DNA of 64,000 nucleotides from Pedobacter nutrimenti (GCF_003208655.1 NZ_QKLU01000004.1:372001-436000); one strand, 5' to 3'. Shown: positions 51,656 through 62,888, counted from the stretch's first letter. Program-made: numbers and translations. The notes: generated from the sequence alone by a model not told the origin.

Positions 51656-53779
51656 TTAAATGTATTTTTTAATCTGATCGATCAGTTCTTTTTCCAGAAA
51701 AGGTTTAAGCACCAGGTCGTTCATGCCCACCTTTAAATAAGCATCCCTGTTTTCCTGTAAAACATGTGCGGTCACGCCCAGGATCGGAATGCCCGATTTT
51801 TCTATTCCGCCATTATATCGGATCTCGTGGGTCAGTTCAACCCCGCCCATCACCGGCATCTGGATATCGGTGAGCACCAGATCATAACTGTTTTTACGGA
51901 ACAGGTCCAAGGCCTCTTTGCCATCAAAAGCAGAATCGTAATCCATTTTCCATTTTTTTAGAATGGTCTGGGCCAAAAGGATGTTCATTTTGTTGTCGTC
52001 CACCAGTAAAATCCGTTTGCCTTCCAGGATACTGGACAGACCTGGCCTTTTATCGGTGACCACCAATTTTTCCGGCATTTCATCCAGGGCATAAGGAATT
52101 TCAAAACTGAATACCGATCCTTTATCGGGCACACTACTTACACTGATTTTTCCGCCCTGTAGCTCCACAATTTTTTTACAGATGGCCAGTCCCAGTCCTG
52201 TCCCCTGCTGTTTGGTCCTGGAGGGAGAATACACCTGTGAAAATTCATCAAAAATATAGTCCAGGTCTTCCCTGGCAATTCCAATTCCGGTATCCTCTAT
52301 TTGCGCTTTTAAAATCCCTGCCCTTTTTTCCTCCTGTATAAACTGCACTTTCAGGGTCACTTCCCCTTCGGAAGTAAATTTAATGGCATTGGTCAGTAAA
52401 TTCATCACCACCTGTTTCAGGCGAAGTTTATCTCCCCCAAGGCAAAGTTCTTTGGCTAAAAACACCTTATTGATCAGCGTGACATTTTTATTTGCCGCCA
52501 GAACATTCATGCTGTTGAAAACCTCGTTTATTTCCTCTTCCACAATAAATGGGATATATTCAAAATTGATTTTGCCCACTTCGTATTTGGAAAAATCAAG
52601 AATTTCGTTGACCAGTTCCAGCAGCATTTCAGACGATTTACGAATGGCCCTGAGCTGCTCCGACTGTCCTTCATTGAGCGGGCTTTTTCCCAACTGTTCG
52701 GAAAACCCGATTACTGAATTGAGCGGTGTTCGCAGCTCATGGCTCATATTGGCCAGAAACCTGCTTTTTGAATGTACTTCCTGTGAAGATCTTTTGCTCA
52801 GGTTCAGCAGAAGTTTTTCATTTTTATAAAGTTTAAACGTGTGGTAAACAATCACCACAATTAAACTGAGCAATAAAATTCCGTTGAATATAGAAATTCC
52901 GTTGAGGCTCCGGACCTGCTGTTGAAGCTCTGCCCCGACCAGCGTTCTTTCCTGCAGCATGGCCCCAATTTCCTCTTTTTTAAACCGCCTTAAAACAGAG
53001 ATGATTTCCTCCAGTAATTTCCCGTTGACCGCTAAAATGTCCTTTTCTTCTTTTTTCAGTTTACCCGAAGCGGCATAAAGTTCCCTGTAATAGTTATCCA
53101 GTTTTTTGAGTTGTTTTTTACTAAAATGCCTGGAGGGAACAGAGACTACTTTTTTACTTTCTCTTTTAACAACAATAACGGAATCTTTCACATGTGCCTT
53201 ACCGGAAAAAGCCTCCCCAAGCCGGCCAAAAAATTTCTTTTTCGGGGCCGCTTTTTTAATGGTATCAAAATGAACAATGGTTTTAACTTCTTTCCCCATG
53301 CCCGGCACCAGAGTTGGCGGCTGCTGCGCAGAGCGTTCTATAAGGCCAAGTTTAGAAAAGCCCAATATCAGGCTGTCGGTTAGTTTGCGGACTTTGAGGT
53401 AATTTTCTGTTTTCAGCTTTTTCTCCCTGGGCAGTCCAGGAAAACTTCCTTTTTTCCCTTTATCCTCCAGTGCGGCATCCAGGTCGTTCAATAAGGCCGA
53501 TGCTTTTTGCATCTGCAGGGAAAATTTCTGCAGGTAATCTTTGCTGGCGGTAGCCTCGTAGAGTTTAGAGCTGTTGTCTGCCTGATACAAAACATAGACA
53601 CAGCTGTCGAGTTTTGCATAATCTTCCTGTAAATCCACAAGCCTGGCCAGGTTTTCTTTCAGGGCAGCAACCTTAACACTTCTTTGGTATAAAAAAAAGC
53701 CAAACAGGCACAGTACCAGTACAACAAATATGATAACCGAATACCTGAACGAGGACCTTGCTTTTGCTTTAAATGGCAT
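51656..53779 (-). CDS. Hybrid sensor histidine kinase with C-terminal receiver
   Basis: About 707 residues from the ATG at 53779; a TTG at 53800 would add seven residues. Transmembrane helices at about 12-31 and 297-313 enclose a largely helical periplasmic sensor. HisKA has His347 in MSHELRTPLNSV. The HATPase boxes are intact: NLLTNAIKFTSEG (N), DTGIGIAREDLDYIFDEF (G1/F) and GTGLGLAICKKIVE (G2). The receiver has ILLVDDNKMNILLA and the phosphoacceptor Asp638 in LTDIQMPVMGG. The partner that receives the signal is not adjacent. It is convergent to YihY. Confidence 0.9.
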   Translation of the reverse strand: MPFKAKARSSFRYSVIIFVVLVLCLFGFFLYQRSVKVAALKENLARLVDLQEDYAKLDSCVYVLYQADNSSKLYEATASKDYLQKFSLQMQKASALLNDLDAALEDKGKKGSFPGLPREKKLKTENYLKVRKLTDSLILGFSKLGLIERSAQQPPTLVPGMGKEVKTIVHFDTIKKAAPKKKFFGRLGEAFSGKAHVKDSVIVVKRESKKVVSVPSRHFSKKQLKKLDNYYRELYAASGKLKKEEKDILAVNGKLLEEIISVLRRFKKEEIGAMLQERTLVGAELQQQVRSLNGISIFNGILLLSLIVVIVYHTFKLYKNEKLLLNLSKRSSQEVHSKSRFLANMSHELRTPLNSVIGFSEQLGKSPLNEGQSEQLRAIRKSSEMLLELVNEILDFSKYEVGKINFEYIPFIVEEEINEVFNSMNVLAANKNVTLINKVFLAKELCLGGDKLRLKQVVMNLLTNAIKFTSEGEVTLKVQFIQEEKRAGILKAQIEDTGIGIAREDLDYIFDEFSQVYSPSRTKQQGTGLGLAICKKIVELQGGKISVSSVPDKGSVFSFEIPYALDEMPEKLVVTDKRPGLSSILEGKRILLVDDNKMNILLAQTILKKWKMDYDSAFDGKEALDLFRKNSYDLVLTDIQMPVMGGVELTHEIRYNGGIEKSGIPILGVTAHVLQENRDAYLKVGMNDLVLKPFLEKELIDQIKKYI

Positions 53780-53884
53780 ACAAAAAATTTGAAACAGCAA
53801 AAGCTGTCAACCTATTTATTTTTTTAGCAAAAGGGATTTGATTAGATTACAATAATAATAAAAAAATTAACTAATTCATAAAGA

Positions 53885-55789
53885 TCAGGCAACATCCAGT
53901 GAAGTTTCATCCGGCTCGCTCACTAGCGCCTCTCCTTCAGAAATGATCAGGTCTTCTACTGTATCTTTTTCAATTCTTAGGTTTCTGATGATGTGCTGCT
54001 GGCGGTCTGGTGTATTTTTGCCCATGTAGTATTCCAGCAGGCTTTTAATGGTCTGGTCTTTTAAAATTACAGGGTCTAACCTGATGTCTTTACCTATAAA
54101 CAAACCAAACTCATCCGGCGAGATTTCGCCAAGCCCTTTAAACCTGGTGATTTCTGGTTTACCACCCAGTTTTGCAATCGCCTTTTTACGTTCCTCATCA
54201 CTATAGCAGTAAATGGTCTCTTTTTTATTGCGCACGCGGAACAAGGGGGTCTGAAGGATATACACATGTCCGGCCCTGACCAGATCAGGAAAAAACTGCA
54301 GAAAGAAGGTCATCATCAGCAAACGGATGTGCATCCCGTCGACGTCGGCATCGGTGGCAATAACAATATTGTTGTAATGCAGTCCTTCCAGGCCATCCTC
54401 TATATTCAGGGCATGCTGCAAAAGGTTAAACTCTTCATTTTCGTACACCACCTTTTTGGTCAGCTCATAACAGTTTAGCGGTTTTCCCTTTAAACTGAAT
54501 ACCGCCTGGCAATCCACATCCCTCGATTTGGTAATCGAACCCGAAGCAGAATCCCCTTCGGTAATAAACAAAGTGGTTTCGTATCTTTTATCGTGTGTGG
54601 AATTGAAGTGTACCTTGCAATCCCTAAGTTTTTTGTTGTGCAGGGAGGCTTTTTTAGCCCGGTCATTGGCCAGCTTTTTAATTCCGGCAATATCTTTACG
54701 TTCCCTTTCAGACTGCAGGATCCTTTTGAGCAGGGCATCTGCAACCTCCTGGTTTTTGTGCAGGTAATCGTCCAGTTCCTTTTTAACAAAGTCATTGATA
54801 AAGGTCCTTACCGAAGGGCCATCGGGGCCCATATTTTGTGAGCCCAGTTTTGTTTTGGTCTGGGATTCAAAAACCGGCTCCTGTACCCGAATGGAAATGG
54901 CCGCAATAATCGAGGCCCGGATGTCCGAAGCATCGTATTCTTTTTTATAAAACTCCCGGATGGTTTTCACCACCGCTTCCCTGAAAGCGGCCTGGTGTGT
55001 TCCGCCCTGGGTGGTGTGCTGTCCGTTTACAAAAGAATGGTAATCTTCCCCGTACTGCTGTCCGTGGGTCATGGCAATTTCTATATCGTGCCCTTTCAGG
55101 TGAATGATCGGATAACGGATGCTTTCTACGTCTGCCACTTTATGCAGCAGGTCGTACAGGCCCCTTTCGGACAAATATTTTTGTCCGTTATAATTAATGG
55201 TCAGCCCGGTATTCAGGAAAACATAATTCCAAACCATGCTCTCCACAAAATCAGAAATGTAATGGTAATTCCGGAAAATACTTTCATCGGGATAAAAGGT
55301 AATGGCTGTACCATTACGCTGGGTGGTATCTATGATCGCCTGATCATTGACAATTTCTCCTTTGGAAAATTCTACTTTTTTGGTTTTGCCATCCCGGTAA
55401 CTCTGCACCACAAATGTAGTGGAAAGGGCATTGACCGCCTTTGTACCCACCCCATTTAAACCCACAGATTTCTGGAAGGCATTACTGTCGTACTTACCCC
55501 CTGTGTTGATTTTGGAAACACAATCAATCACCTTGCCCAATGGAATTCCACGGCCGTAATCACGGATGTTTACTTTATGTTCAGAAACCGTCATTTCAAT
55601 AGAACGTCCGGAACCCATGACAAACTCATCAATAGAGTTGTCAAAAATTTCCTTCAATAAAACATAAATACCATCGTCCTGGGCCGAACCATCGCCAAGC
55701 TTTCCGATATACATACCGGGGCGCAATCTGATGTGTTCCTTCCAGTCGAGGGACCGTATACTGTCGTCGTTATAAATTGGTTCTGCCAT
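53885..55789 (-). CDS. parE: DNA topoisomerase IV subunit B
   Basis: About 634 residues from the ATG at 55789; upstream codons to 55843 are open but unlike the family. Signatures: [21 protein letters not shown] (ATP-site Asn), [29 protein letters not shown], then the TOPRIM parts TEGDSASG and [14 protein letters not shown]. It supplies the ATPase half of topoisomerase IV with ParC. The tail is short and acidic ([11 protein letters not shown]). Confidence 0.92.
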   Translation of the reverse strand: MAEPIYNDDSIRSLDWKEHIRLRPGMYIGKLGDGSAQDDGIYVLLKEIFDNSIDEFVMGSGRSIEMTVSEHKVNIRDYGRGIPLGKVIDCVSKINTGGKYDSNAFQKSVGLNGVGTKAVNALSTTFVVQSYRDGKTKKVEFSKGEIVNDQAIIDTTQRNGTAITFYPDESIFRNYHYISDFVESMVWNYVFLNTGLTINYNGQKYLSERGLYDLLHKVADVESIRYPIIHLKGHDIEIAMTHGQQYGEDYHSFVNGQHTTQGGTHQAAFREAVVKTIREFYKKEYDASDIRASIIAAISIRVQEPVFESQTKTKLGSQNMGPDGPSVRTFINDFVKKELDDYLHKNQEVADALLKRILQSERERKDIAGIKKLANDRAKKASLHNKKLRDCKVHFNSTHDKRYETTLFITEGDSASGSITKSRDVDCQAVFSLKGKPLNCYELTKKVVYENEEFNLLQHALNIEDGLEGLHYNNIVIATDADVDGMHIRLLMMTFFLQFFPDLVRAGHVYILQTPLFRVRNKKETIYCYSDEERKKAIAKLGGKPEITRFKGLGEISPDEFGLFIGKDIRLDPVILKDQTIKSLLEYYMGKNTPDRQQHIIRNLRIEKDTVEDLIISEGEALVSEPDETSLDVA

Positions 55790-55934
55790 GATGTGTTGAT
55801 GTAGAGTCACAAATTTAATGAATAAGCAGGGCTTATCCTTCACAAAGTTTCAACAAATACACAATTTCCATTATCTTCATCAAAAATTAGGGCCTACAGG
55901 TTCTAAACCCAAATGTTAAGAACAAACCCGGAAG

Positions 55935-57272
55935 ATGCCTGCAAAAGAACTGCCCCTGAAAAAAGAAATCGCCTATGCGGCAGGAATGATGGGCTGGAGC
56001 ATTATGACCAATATCATTATTGTCATGCTGCCCTATTTTTACCTGCCCCCAAACAATTCGGGATTGAGCCCCCTGGTGCCGCAGCTGCTGGTTTTTGGTG
56101 CATTTAACATTCTTTCATTAATAGCCGCTTCGGGCAGGCTCTTTGATGCCATTTACGATCCTTTTATCGCTTCGTTAAGCGATGCCAGTAAAAACCCGAA
56201 AGGAAGGCGTATTCCGATTATGAAGTACGCCATTGTTCCGGCAGTGATTTTCTGCTGCCTGGTTTTTTATCCCCTGTCTAAAGGAGAAAGCATGATCAAT
56301 GCCTGGTGGCTGACCCTGGTGCTGGCCGGTTTTTTCATTTCCCTAACCTCGTATATTATCCCCTATAATGCATTGCTGGCCGAACTGGCCCACGACACCC
56401 AGCAAAAGGTAAAATTATCCACCTATCAGCAGGTGGGCTTTGTGGTGGGAATGATCATTGCGGCCCTGTGCAACAACTATGCAGACCTGATCCAGGAAAT
56501 TTTCCACATCAGCAGCCGTATGGAGGCCCTTCAGTACACCATGTGGGGCTTATGCATTCTGGCCGGTCTGGTGATGATTATTCCGGTGGTGGCCATTAAC
56601 GAAAAAGAGTACAGTGAGGCAAAACCAACACACATTCCTTTGCTGCATGCCATTAAAAATACCTTTAGAAATTCCAATTTCAAATATTACCTGATCTCTG
56701 ATTTTTCTTACTACATCGCCCTGAGCATTATTTCCAGCGGGCTGCTGTTTTTTGTGACCGTACTGCTGGGCCTGCCCGATTCAGACGGAGGAAAATTTAT
56801 GGGCATTATGGTCCTGTTGTCCCTTGTTTTTTATCCCTTTATCAATTTCGGCTCCAAAAAGTTTGGAAAAAAACCAATGGTTCTGGTGGCCTTTGTGATC
56901 CTGAGCCTTATTTTTGTGACCATTTATTTTCTGGGCAAACTGCCCTTCTCCTCTACCGCTCAAATGTATATTTTGGTCAGCTGCGCTTCCTTTCCCCTGG
57001 CCGCACTGGGCATTTTACCCAACGCAATACTGGCCGATATTGCGCAAAAAGATACAGAAGAAACCGGTGAAAATCACGAAGGGATGTTTTTTGCGGTGAA
57101 ATACCTGTTTGTGAAACTTGGGCAAACCATGGGCATTGCGGTTTTTGCCATGCTGACCATTTATGGAAAAGACCCCGGAAACGACCATGGTTTACGTTTA
57201 AACGGGGTTGTGGGCTTTATCCTTTGCGTGCTTGCCCTGCTGTTCTTCAGCAGATTTAAAGAAGAAAAATAA
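55935..57272 (+). CDS. MFS transporter, GPH (sugar:cation symporter) family
   Basis: A 445-residue protein with about twelve helices. The family pattern is clear in GRLFDAIYDPFIASLSDASKNPKGRRIPIM (D-x-x-x-D-P loop) and the later ADIAQKDTEETGENHEGMFF. GPH transporters import sugars or glycosides with Na or H. Neighbours give no sugar pathway, so the substrate is unknown. The start at MPAKELPLKKEIAYAAGMM gives the usual cytoplasmic N-terminus. Confidence 0.88.
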   Translation: MPAKELPLKKEIAYAAGMMGWSIMTNIIIVMLPYFYLPPNNSGLSPLVPQLLVFGAFNILSLIAASGRLFDAIYDPFIASLSDASKNPKGRRIPIMKYAIVPAVIFCCLVFYPLSKGESMINAWWLTLVLAGFFISLTSYIIPYNALLAELAHDTQQKVKLSTYQQVGFVVGMIIAALCNNYADLIQEIFHISSRMEALQYTMWGLCILAGLVMIIPVVAINEKEYSEAKPTHIPLLHAIKNTFRNSNFKYYLISDFSYYIALSIISSGLLFFVTVLLGLPDSDGGKFMGIMVLLSLVFYPFINFGSKKFGKKPMVLVAFVILSLIFVTIYFLGKLPFSSTAQMYILVSCASFPLAALGILPNAILADIAQKDTEETGENHEGMFFAVKYLFVKLGQTMGIAVFAMLTIYGKDPGNDHGLRLNGVVGFILCVLALLFFSRFKEEK

Positions 57273-57346
57273 CTCAAATTTATACGTACCTTTGTACCGA
57301 AAAGAAATTTATTCTTTTCTTCTATTAAACATTAAATAAATATACA

Positions 57347-58699
57347 TTGTTATTCAAAGAATTAAATCTGATTGAGCCCATTTTAACTGCGCTGCAAACA
57401 GAAGGTTATACCCAACCAACCCCTATACAAGAACAATCCATTCCAACTATATTAAAAGGCCAGGACTTACTGGGCTGTGCACAAACCGGTACTGGTAAAA
57501 CAGCGGCTTTTGCCATTCCTATGCTTCAGCTGTTATACAAACCTCATGCAAACGTCAAAGGCCCCAGAGCCATTAAAGCGCTGGTTTTAACGCCAACAAG
57601 AGAACTTGCCATACAGATTGAAGAAAGCTTTAAAGCTTACGGAAGAAACCTGCCTTTAAAATACCTGGTTATTTTTGGTGGCGTGGGCCAGAAAGCCCAA
57701 ACCGATGCCTTACACAGGGGTGTAGATATTTTAGTGGCCACACCAGGCCGCTTACTGGACCTGATGGGCCAGGGTTTCATCAGCCTGAAAGACCTGGAAA
57801 TTTTTGTTCTGGACGAAGCAGACCGAATGCTGGACATGGGCTTTATCCACGATGTCAAAAAGGTCATTGCCAAACTTCCGGCCATCCGCCAGACTTTATT
57901 TTTCTCGGCAACCATGCCCGGAGAAATCCAGAAACTAGCCAACACGATTTTAAAGGATCCGACCAAAGTAGAGGTCACCCCGGTTTCTTCTACAGCAGAA
58001 AAAATCCAGCAGGCCGTTTATTTTGTAACTAAAAATGACAAACGCAGCTTGCTGAACCATATTCTTCAGGATAAAAGCATTGAAACGGCCCTGGTATTTA
58101 CCCGCACCAAACATGGTGCCGATAAGGTGGTCAAAGACCTGATCAAGGCTGGTATTAAAGCAGAAGCCATACACGGAAACAAATCGCAGAATGCCAGACA
58201 AAGGGCACTGACCAATTTTAAGGCCAGAACAACGCGTATTTTAGTGGCCACAGATATTGCAGCCCGTGGTATTGACGTGGATGAACTGACCCATGTGATC
58301 AATTACGAATTGCCGAACATTCCTGAAACTTATGTACACAGAATTGGCCGTACCGGCCGTGCAGGTCTAAGCGGTATCGCTTATTCTTTCTGTGATGCCG
58401 AAGAAAAAGAATATTTAAAAGACATAGAAAAGCTGATTGGCCTTTCTGTACCTGTTGCAGAAGACAATCCTTATGCCATGAGCTGGCAAAGCTTAATGGC
58501 CGCAGCCGAAAAACCAAAAGCCAAAGGCAATGGTGGTGGCAACCGCGGTGCACAGGGCGGCAGACAAGGTCATCCAAAAGGAAAGCCTCAAGGCCAGCAC
58601 CAGGACCGCGAACCGAATTTGAGCGGCGCGAAAAGGACACCAAAAAGCGGCAGCAGAAGATGGAGCGGAAAATCCAAACCAAAATCTTCCAATGCCTAA
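57347..58699 (+). CDS. DEAD-box RNA helicase, RhlE-like
   Basis: A 450-residue RNA helicase that starts at TTG (the N-terminus [16 protein letters not shown] fits the RhlE pattern; an in-frame stop lies at 57326-57328). All motifs are present: Q-motif [43 protein letters not shown] and HRIGRTGR. The C-terminus (residues about 385-450) is a Gly/Lys/Arg-rich disordered tail that should bind RNA. RhlE-type helicases act in ribosome assembly and RNA decay. A terminator follows. Confidence 0.92.
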   Translation: MLFKELNLIEPILTALQTEGYTQPTPIQEQSIPTILKGQDLLGCAQTGTGKTAAFAIPMLQLLYKPHANVKGPRAIKALVLTPTRELAIQIEESFKAYGRNLPLKYLVIFGGVGQKAQTDALHRGVDILVATPGRLLDLMGQGFISLKDLEIFVLDEADRMLDMGFIHDVKKVIAKLPAIRQTLFFSATMPGEIQKLANTILKDPTKVEVTPVSSTAEKIQQAVYFVTKNDKRSLLNHILQDKSIETALVFTRTKHGADKVVKDLIKAGIKAEAIHGNKSQNARQRALTNFKARTTRILVATDIAARGIDVDELTHVINYELPNIPETYVHRIGRTGRAGLSGIAYSFCDAEEKEYLKDIEKLIGLSVPVAEDNPYAMSWQSLMAAAEKPKAKGNGGGNRGAQGGRQGHPKGKPQGQHQDREPNLSGAKRTPKSGSRRWSGKSKPKSSNA

Positions 58700-58718
58700 A
58701 AAAAGAATTTATTCTTCT

Positions 58719-58754
58719 AAAAAGCCAGATGACAATATCATCTGGCTTTTTTTT
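58719..58754 (+). terminator. Intrinsic terminator
   Basis: AAAAAGCCAGATGA and TCATCTGGCTTTTT pair around a 5-nt loop, followed by more T, 20 bases after the helicase stop. Confidence 0.85.
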
Positions 58755-58847
58755 GCCTTAGCCAACCACTTGTTTAGGATCTGGCGCTTTTTTTGAGGAG
58801 CATTCGTTAATCCAATATCTTTTTTTTAAATAAAATTAACGTTTGTT

Positions 58848-60503
58848 ATGTCCACGAATCACCCGGTCCAGCCAGTCTATCCTCAATATTTAACGGGCGG
58901 TGGTGAAATGGGACAATTGACCAGGGACTACAACTGGTCCGCTAACCTTTTGGGCAGTCCGGAAAACTGGTCACAGAGTTTACTGACCACCATTAGCATT
59001 ATCCTCAACTCGAGGTTTCCCATGTTTTTATGGTGGGGACCAGAATTGATCCAGTTTTATAACGATGCCTACCGGCCCAGCCTTGGCAATAACGGCAAAC
59101 ACCCCGGCGCCCTGGGTCAAAAAGGGGCAGAATGCTGGCCGGAAATATGGCCGGTGATTAAACCCCTTATCGATCAGGTGATGGCCGGGGGCGATTCGAC
59201 CTGGAGCGAAGACCAGTTGATCCCGATTTACCGCAACAACAAACTGGAAGATGTATACTGGACCTTTAGCTACAGCCGGGTCAATGGCGAAAGCGGAAAA
59301 CCCGCCGGTGTGCTGGTGATTTGTAATGAAACCACAGAAAAAATTTATGCCCTGCAAACCCTGCAAAAGGCCAAACTGGAAATAGAACAGGCACAGGCAG
59401 AATCAGAGGCCCAAAGGGACACGCTGGAGTCGGCCTTACAGGCGGCTGAGCTGGGCACCTTTGATATGGACCTGGAAAAAGGGACGATGGAATGGAACGA
59501 CCGCTGCCGGAACCTGTTTGGCATTAGCCACCGCGAGCCCGTAGACTATGAAAAAGATTTTATTGGCGGGCTTCATCCTGATGACCGGGAAAGGATTCTG
59601 AACGTGATCGGAAAAAGCTATAACAAATCGGAAAGTAACGGGGATTACGACGTGGAATACCGGACCATTGGTGCCGAAGACCAGAACCTTCGCTGGATCA
59701 GGGCCAAAGGAAAAGTCTATTTTGATGTCCATGACCGGGCCCAGCGTTTTGTTGGCGCCGTTCTGGACATTACCGAGCAGAAAATGGACGAGTTCCGTAA
59801 AAATGATTTTATTGGCATGGTGAGCCATGAACTTAAAACCCCATTGACCTCGATCAATGCCTATATACAAATGTTGCGGGCAAAGATGAAAAAAACAGAA
59901 GACGAAATGATGGTCTCCTTTCTGGATAAAATGAATGCCCAAATCAAAAAAATGACCGGCATGGTGAATGGTTTTCTGAATATATCGCGTCTGGAATCGG
60001 GCAAGATCCACCTGGACAAACAGAGCTGTTTTCTGGATGAACTGGTCAAAAACGTGGTGGCGGAATCGGAGTTTACGGCATCGGGGCATCATATTGAGCT
60101 GATTTGTAATGAACCCATCCCCATTTATGCAGACCAGGAAAAGATCAGTGCTGTGATTTCCAATTTATTGAGCAACTCAGTAAAATACTCGCCAAAAGGA
60201 AAAACCATAGAGGTAAAATGCATGTTAATGGACGCTACTGCTCATTTTAGCATCAAAGATGAAGGTATGGGTATTAAACCTCAGAATATTGAAAAATTGT
60301 TTACCCGTTTTTACAGAATAGAAACCAAGCATACCCAGAACATTTCGGGCTTTGGAATAGGGCTTTACCTCTGTGCAGAAATTATCCAGCACCATGAAGG
60401 GAAAATCTGGGTAGAAAGTGAATCGGCAAAAGGTTCGACCTTTTACTTTAGCCTGCCTGCGGCGCAAGAAGTTAGTCTAACTTCAACAGCTCAGCTTGCC
60501 TAG
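58848..60503 (+). CDS. Cytosolic PAS-domain sensor histidine kinase
   Basis: A 551-residue protein without transmembrane segments. Residues about 25-165 form an N-terminal PAS-like domain (RFPMFLWWGPELIQFYNDAY), seen before PAS kinases in Bacteroidota. A coiled coil and a PAS_3-type domain follow (AELGTFDMDLEKGTMEWNDR, GGLHPDDRERIL, YRTIGAEDQNLRWIRAKGKV). HisKA has His327 in MVSHELKTPLTS, and the HATPase has NLLSNSVKYSPKG, DEGMGIKPQNIEKLFTRFY and GFGIGLYLCAEII. It senses an intracellular signal; no response regulator is adjacent. Its last 32 bases overlap the convergent phosphodiesterase gene. Confidence 0.9.
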   Translation: MSTNHPVQPVYPQYLTGGGEMGQLTRDYNWSANLLGSPENWSQSLLTTISIILNSRFPMFLWWGPELIQFYNDAYRPSLGNNGKHPGALGQKGAECWPEIWPVIKPLIDQVMAGGDSTWSEDQLIPIYRNNKLEDVYWTFSYSRVNGESGKPAGVLVICNETTEKIYALQTLQKAKLEIEQAQAESEAQRDTLESALQAAELGTFDMDLEKGTMEWNDRCRNLFGISHREPVDYEKDFIGGLHPDDRERILNVIGKSYNKSESNGDYDVEYRTIGAEDQNLRWIRAKGKVYFDVHDRAQRFVGAVLDITEQKMDEFRKNDFIGMVSHELKTPLTSINAYIQMLRAKMKKTEDEMMVSFLDKMNAQIKKMTGMVNGFLNISRLESGKIHLDKQSCFLDELVKNVVAESEFTASGHHIELICNEPIPIYADQEKISAVISNLLSNSVKYSPKGKTIEVKCMLMDATAHFSIKDEGMGIKPQNIEKLFTRFYRIETKHTQNISGFGIGLYLCAEIIQHHEGKIWVESESAKGSTFYFSLPAAQEVSLTSTAQLA

Positions 60504-61434
60504 GGAAAATTAGCTTAAGCTGGTTCCTGTTGCCTTCTTTTAGTTCTTTGCGGATCAGGACTTCCTTAGCGGCCGGCGGTTTAATGTGGGTGACAATAAA
60601 GGAAACCTTTTCTAAAGTTCCGGCTTTGCAAAGCTGCCCAAGGGCTTTCGTTTCTTGATAAAACAATTTCGGTGTCAGGTGTCCAAAAAGCAAGTTTTCG
60701 GGCTGTTCATTGGGAAAAGAAACCTCCAGAAAAATGGCTTTTAATTTTCCTTCACTAATTAGGGGCGCAACCTGCATCCACAGCTTTTGCAATTTATCAG
60801 ATTTCTCTACTGCATCGGCCCCGGTATCGCCCAGATAAAGTACATAGGCGTCCTGGTTCCGCACTAAAAAAGCCGTGCTCTGGTAAGGGTTCACATGGCT
60901 TAGCGGATAAGCCTTTACGGTCATTCCTGTTCCTGCAAGCGGCTGTTCTTTATTTTCTTCCAGCGCCGTATAGGTGTATTTTTTCAGTTGTGGTTTTTCA
61001 CCTTCATTGGCAAAATTTGCCCAGGCATCCCAGGTAAAATACTTGTCCCTTAATATGCCCAGCACTGTAGGCATCCCGTAAATATTTTTGGGGCTGTCTT
61101 CCGGAGAATTGATGATCAGACCAGAAACATGGTCCAGGTGTGCATGTGAAATCAAATAGCCTTTTACCTGGTTTTTTAAAACTTCTTCGGCACTGCCTTT
61201 TAAAATTCCGGCCTTTATCGCTTTTCTGATCCCGCTATTGATGGTGCCTGCATCCAAACTGATGTACTGGTCCGTTCCCGCAGCGGCCAGCAGGTAAGCC
61301 GAAAGGTTGTCTTCTTCAATTCCGCCCTTTACCCCCAAAGGGATCACTTTAAAACCTAGTTCAGGACCTTGAGCGGCCCCCTTAAAAAAACACGCAGTCA
61401 GGATAAGTCCAATCAGACAAACTCTTTTTAGCAT
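60472..61434 (-). CDS. Class II 3',5'-cyclic-nucleotide phosphodiesterase (MBL fold), exported
   Basis: About 320 residues from the ATG at 61434, where a signal peptide ends in KGAAQ; an ATG at 61467 adds unlikely residues. The metal-binding signature YLISHAHLDHVSGL matches the class II cyclic nucleotide phosphodiesterase pattern (HxHLDH), and LEVSFPNEQPENLLFGHLTP and FIVTHIKPP give further ligands (Asp in LYLGDTGAD). These enzymes hydrolyse cAMP or cGMP and the signal peptide places this one in the periplasm. Its 3' end overlaps the kinase gene by 32 bases. Confidence 0.87.
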   Translation of the reverse strand: MLKRVCLIGLILTACFFKGAAQGPELGFKVIPLGVKGGIEEDNLSAYLLAAAGTDQYISLDAGTINSGIRKAIKAGILKGSAEEVLKNQVKGYLISHAHLDHVSGLIINSPEDSPKNIYGMPTVLGILRDKYFTWDAWANFANEGEKPQLKKYTYTALEENKEQPLAGTGMTVKAYPLSHVNPYQSTAFLVRNQDAYVLYLGDTGADAVEKSDKLQKLWMQVAPLISEGKLKAIFLEVSFPNEQPENLLFGHLTPKLFYQETKALGQLCKAGTLEKVSFIVTHIKPPAAKEVLIRKELKEGNRNQLKLIFPRQAELLKLD

Positions 61435-61490
61435 AAAAAAAAGATTAATAATTTTAAATGAATTCAAAATACCTTTTCAGTCCTTTCTGT

Positions 61491-62888
61491 TTAAAAGGCC
61501 TGCTCCCTTAACTGTTCAACTTCTTCCGTTGTTTTTGCCAACGCTTTTCCCAGCAGCTCAGAACCTTTTTCTGTAATCAGAAAATTATCTTCTATGCGGA
61601 TGCCTGTGAAATTCCGGTAAGCATTCACTTTATCGTAATTTATAAACTCAGAAAATGTAGCCGCCGCTGCCCATTGGTCGATCAGCTCCGGTATAAGGTA
61701 AAGGCCTGGTTCTACCGTCAGGACATAGCCTGGTTCCAGCTGTTTGCCCAGGCGCAGGGATTTGAGGCCAAACTCCGTGGTATTTTTGGTCAGCTCATCG
61801 GTATAACCCACATAGGCTTCTCCAAGATCTTCCATATCGTGAACATCCAGGCCCATCATGTGCCCGGTACCGCATTGAAAAAACAGGGCATGTGCACCGG
61901 CAGCAACCGCATCTTCGATATTTCCTTTCATTAAACCAAGATCCTTTAAGCCCTGCGCCAGGGTTTTGCAGGAGGTATAATGTACATCCAGATACCGGGT
62001 ACCAGGACCAAGCAGGTTAACAGCCTGATGATACGCTTCCAGAACAATGTTGTACATGTCTTTTTGCTGGGCACTAAATTTTTTGCCAACCGGAAAAGTC
62101 CGGGTCAAATCACTGGCGTAGCCCATTGCACTTTCTACTCCCGAATCATTCAGTACCATTTGCCCTTCTTTTAAGGTATTTCCATAATAATGGTTGTGCA
62201 AAATTTCCCCTCTAACAGTTAAAATAGCCGGATAAGCCAATTGTCCCCCACTCGCCAATGCCCCTTGCTGTATGGCTGCTGCGAGCTGCCCTTCGGTCAT
62301 TCCCGGCTTTGCCGTTTGCATCACCATCTGGTGTATGTCTGCCGAAATGGAAGCCGCTTTGTTGATTTCTTTGATCTCCTCTGCCGACTTCACCGACCTT
62401 GCGGCCACTACCGCTTTAATAAATGGAACTGAAGCCTGCCCGGCAAGCTGGTCAATCGTTATGTTCAACACCGCACTTAAACGGATTTTGTTTTCTGCCC
62501 GGTATGGTGGCAAAAAATGAATTTTACGCCCCAATTTAAGGGCACGCTGCAAATAGGTTTCCAGGGCATCTGCAGGTTGAAGGTCCTCCACTCCGCTTTC
62601 CCTGCATTTTTCTTTCAGCGTTTTTTGCCTGCCCATCCATACAATGTCATCCATACTCATCTCATTGCCAAAAACAATGGTTTTCCCTTCCTCCAGATCT
62701 ATAACAGCGGCAAGATGGGCTTCGTTAATTCCAAAGTAATACAGGAATGAACTGTCCTGTCTGAAGTGGTAGGTATTGTCTTTAAAGTTCATTGGGCTTT
62801 CTTCGTTGCCTAAAAAAAGCAGTATACCTTTATCCAAGGCCAATTTCAAAGCGCTGCGCCTGTTGCTGTAAATTTCCTGATCAAACAT
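61491..62888 (-). CDS. Aminopeptidase P family Xaa-Pro metallopeptidase
   Basis: A 465-residue protein. An N-terminal creatinase-like domain (NTYHFRQDSSFLYYFGINEA) precedes the pita-bread peptidase domain. Metal ligands are visible: Asp in VLNDSGVES, Asp in SDLTRTFPVG, His in GTGHMMGLDVHD, Glu in TVEPGLYLIPE and Glu in GIRIEDNFLIT. It removes N-terminal residues before proline. It is single-gene, with the hairpin element at 62991-63069 upstream. Confidence 0.9.
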   Translation of the reverse strand: MFDQEIYSNRRSALKLALDKGILLFLGNEESPMNFKDNTYHFRQDSSFLYYFGINEAHLAAVIDLEEGKTIVFGNEMSMDDIVWMGRQKTLKEKCRESGVEDLQPADALETYLQRALKLGRKIHFLPPYRAENKIRLSAVLNITIDQLAGQASVPFIKAVVAARSVKSAEEIKEINKAASISADIHQMVMQTAKPGMTEGQLAAAIQQGALASGGQLAYPAILTVRGEILHNHYYGNTLKEGQMVLNDSGVESAMGYASDLTRTFPVGKKFSAQQKDMYNIVLEAYHQAVNLLGPGTRYLDVHYTSCKTLAQGLKDLGLMKGNIEDAVAAGAHALFFQCGTGHMMGLDVHDMEDLGEAYVGYTDELTKNTTEFGLKSLRLGKQLEPGYVLTVEPGLYLIPELIDQWAAAATFSEFINYDKVNAYRNFTGIRIEDNFLITEKGSELLGKALAKTTEEVEQLREQAF

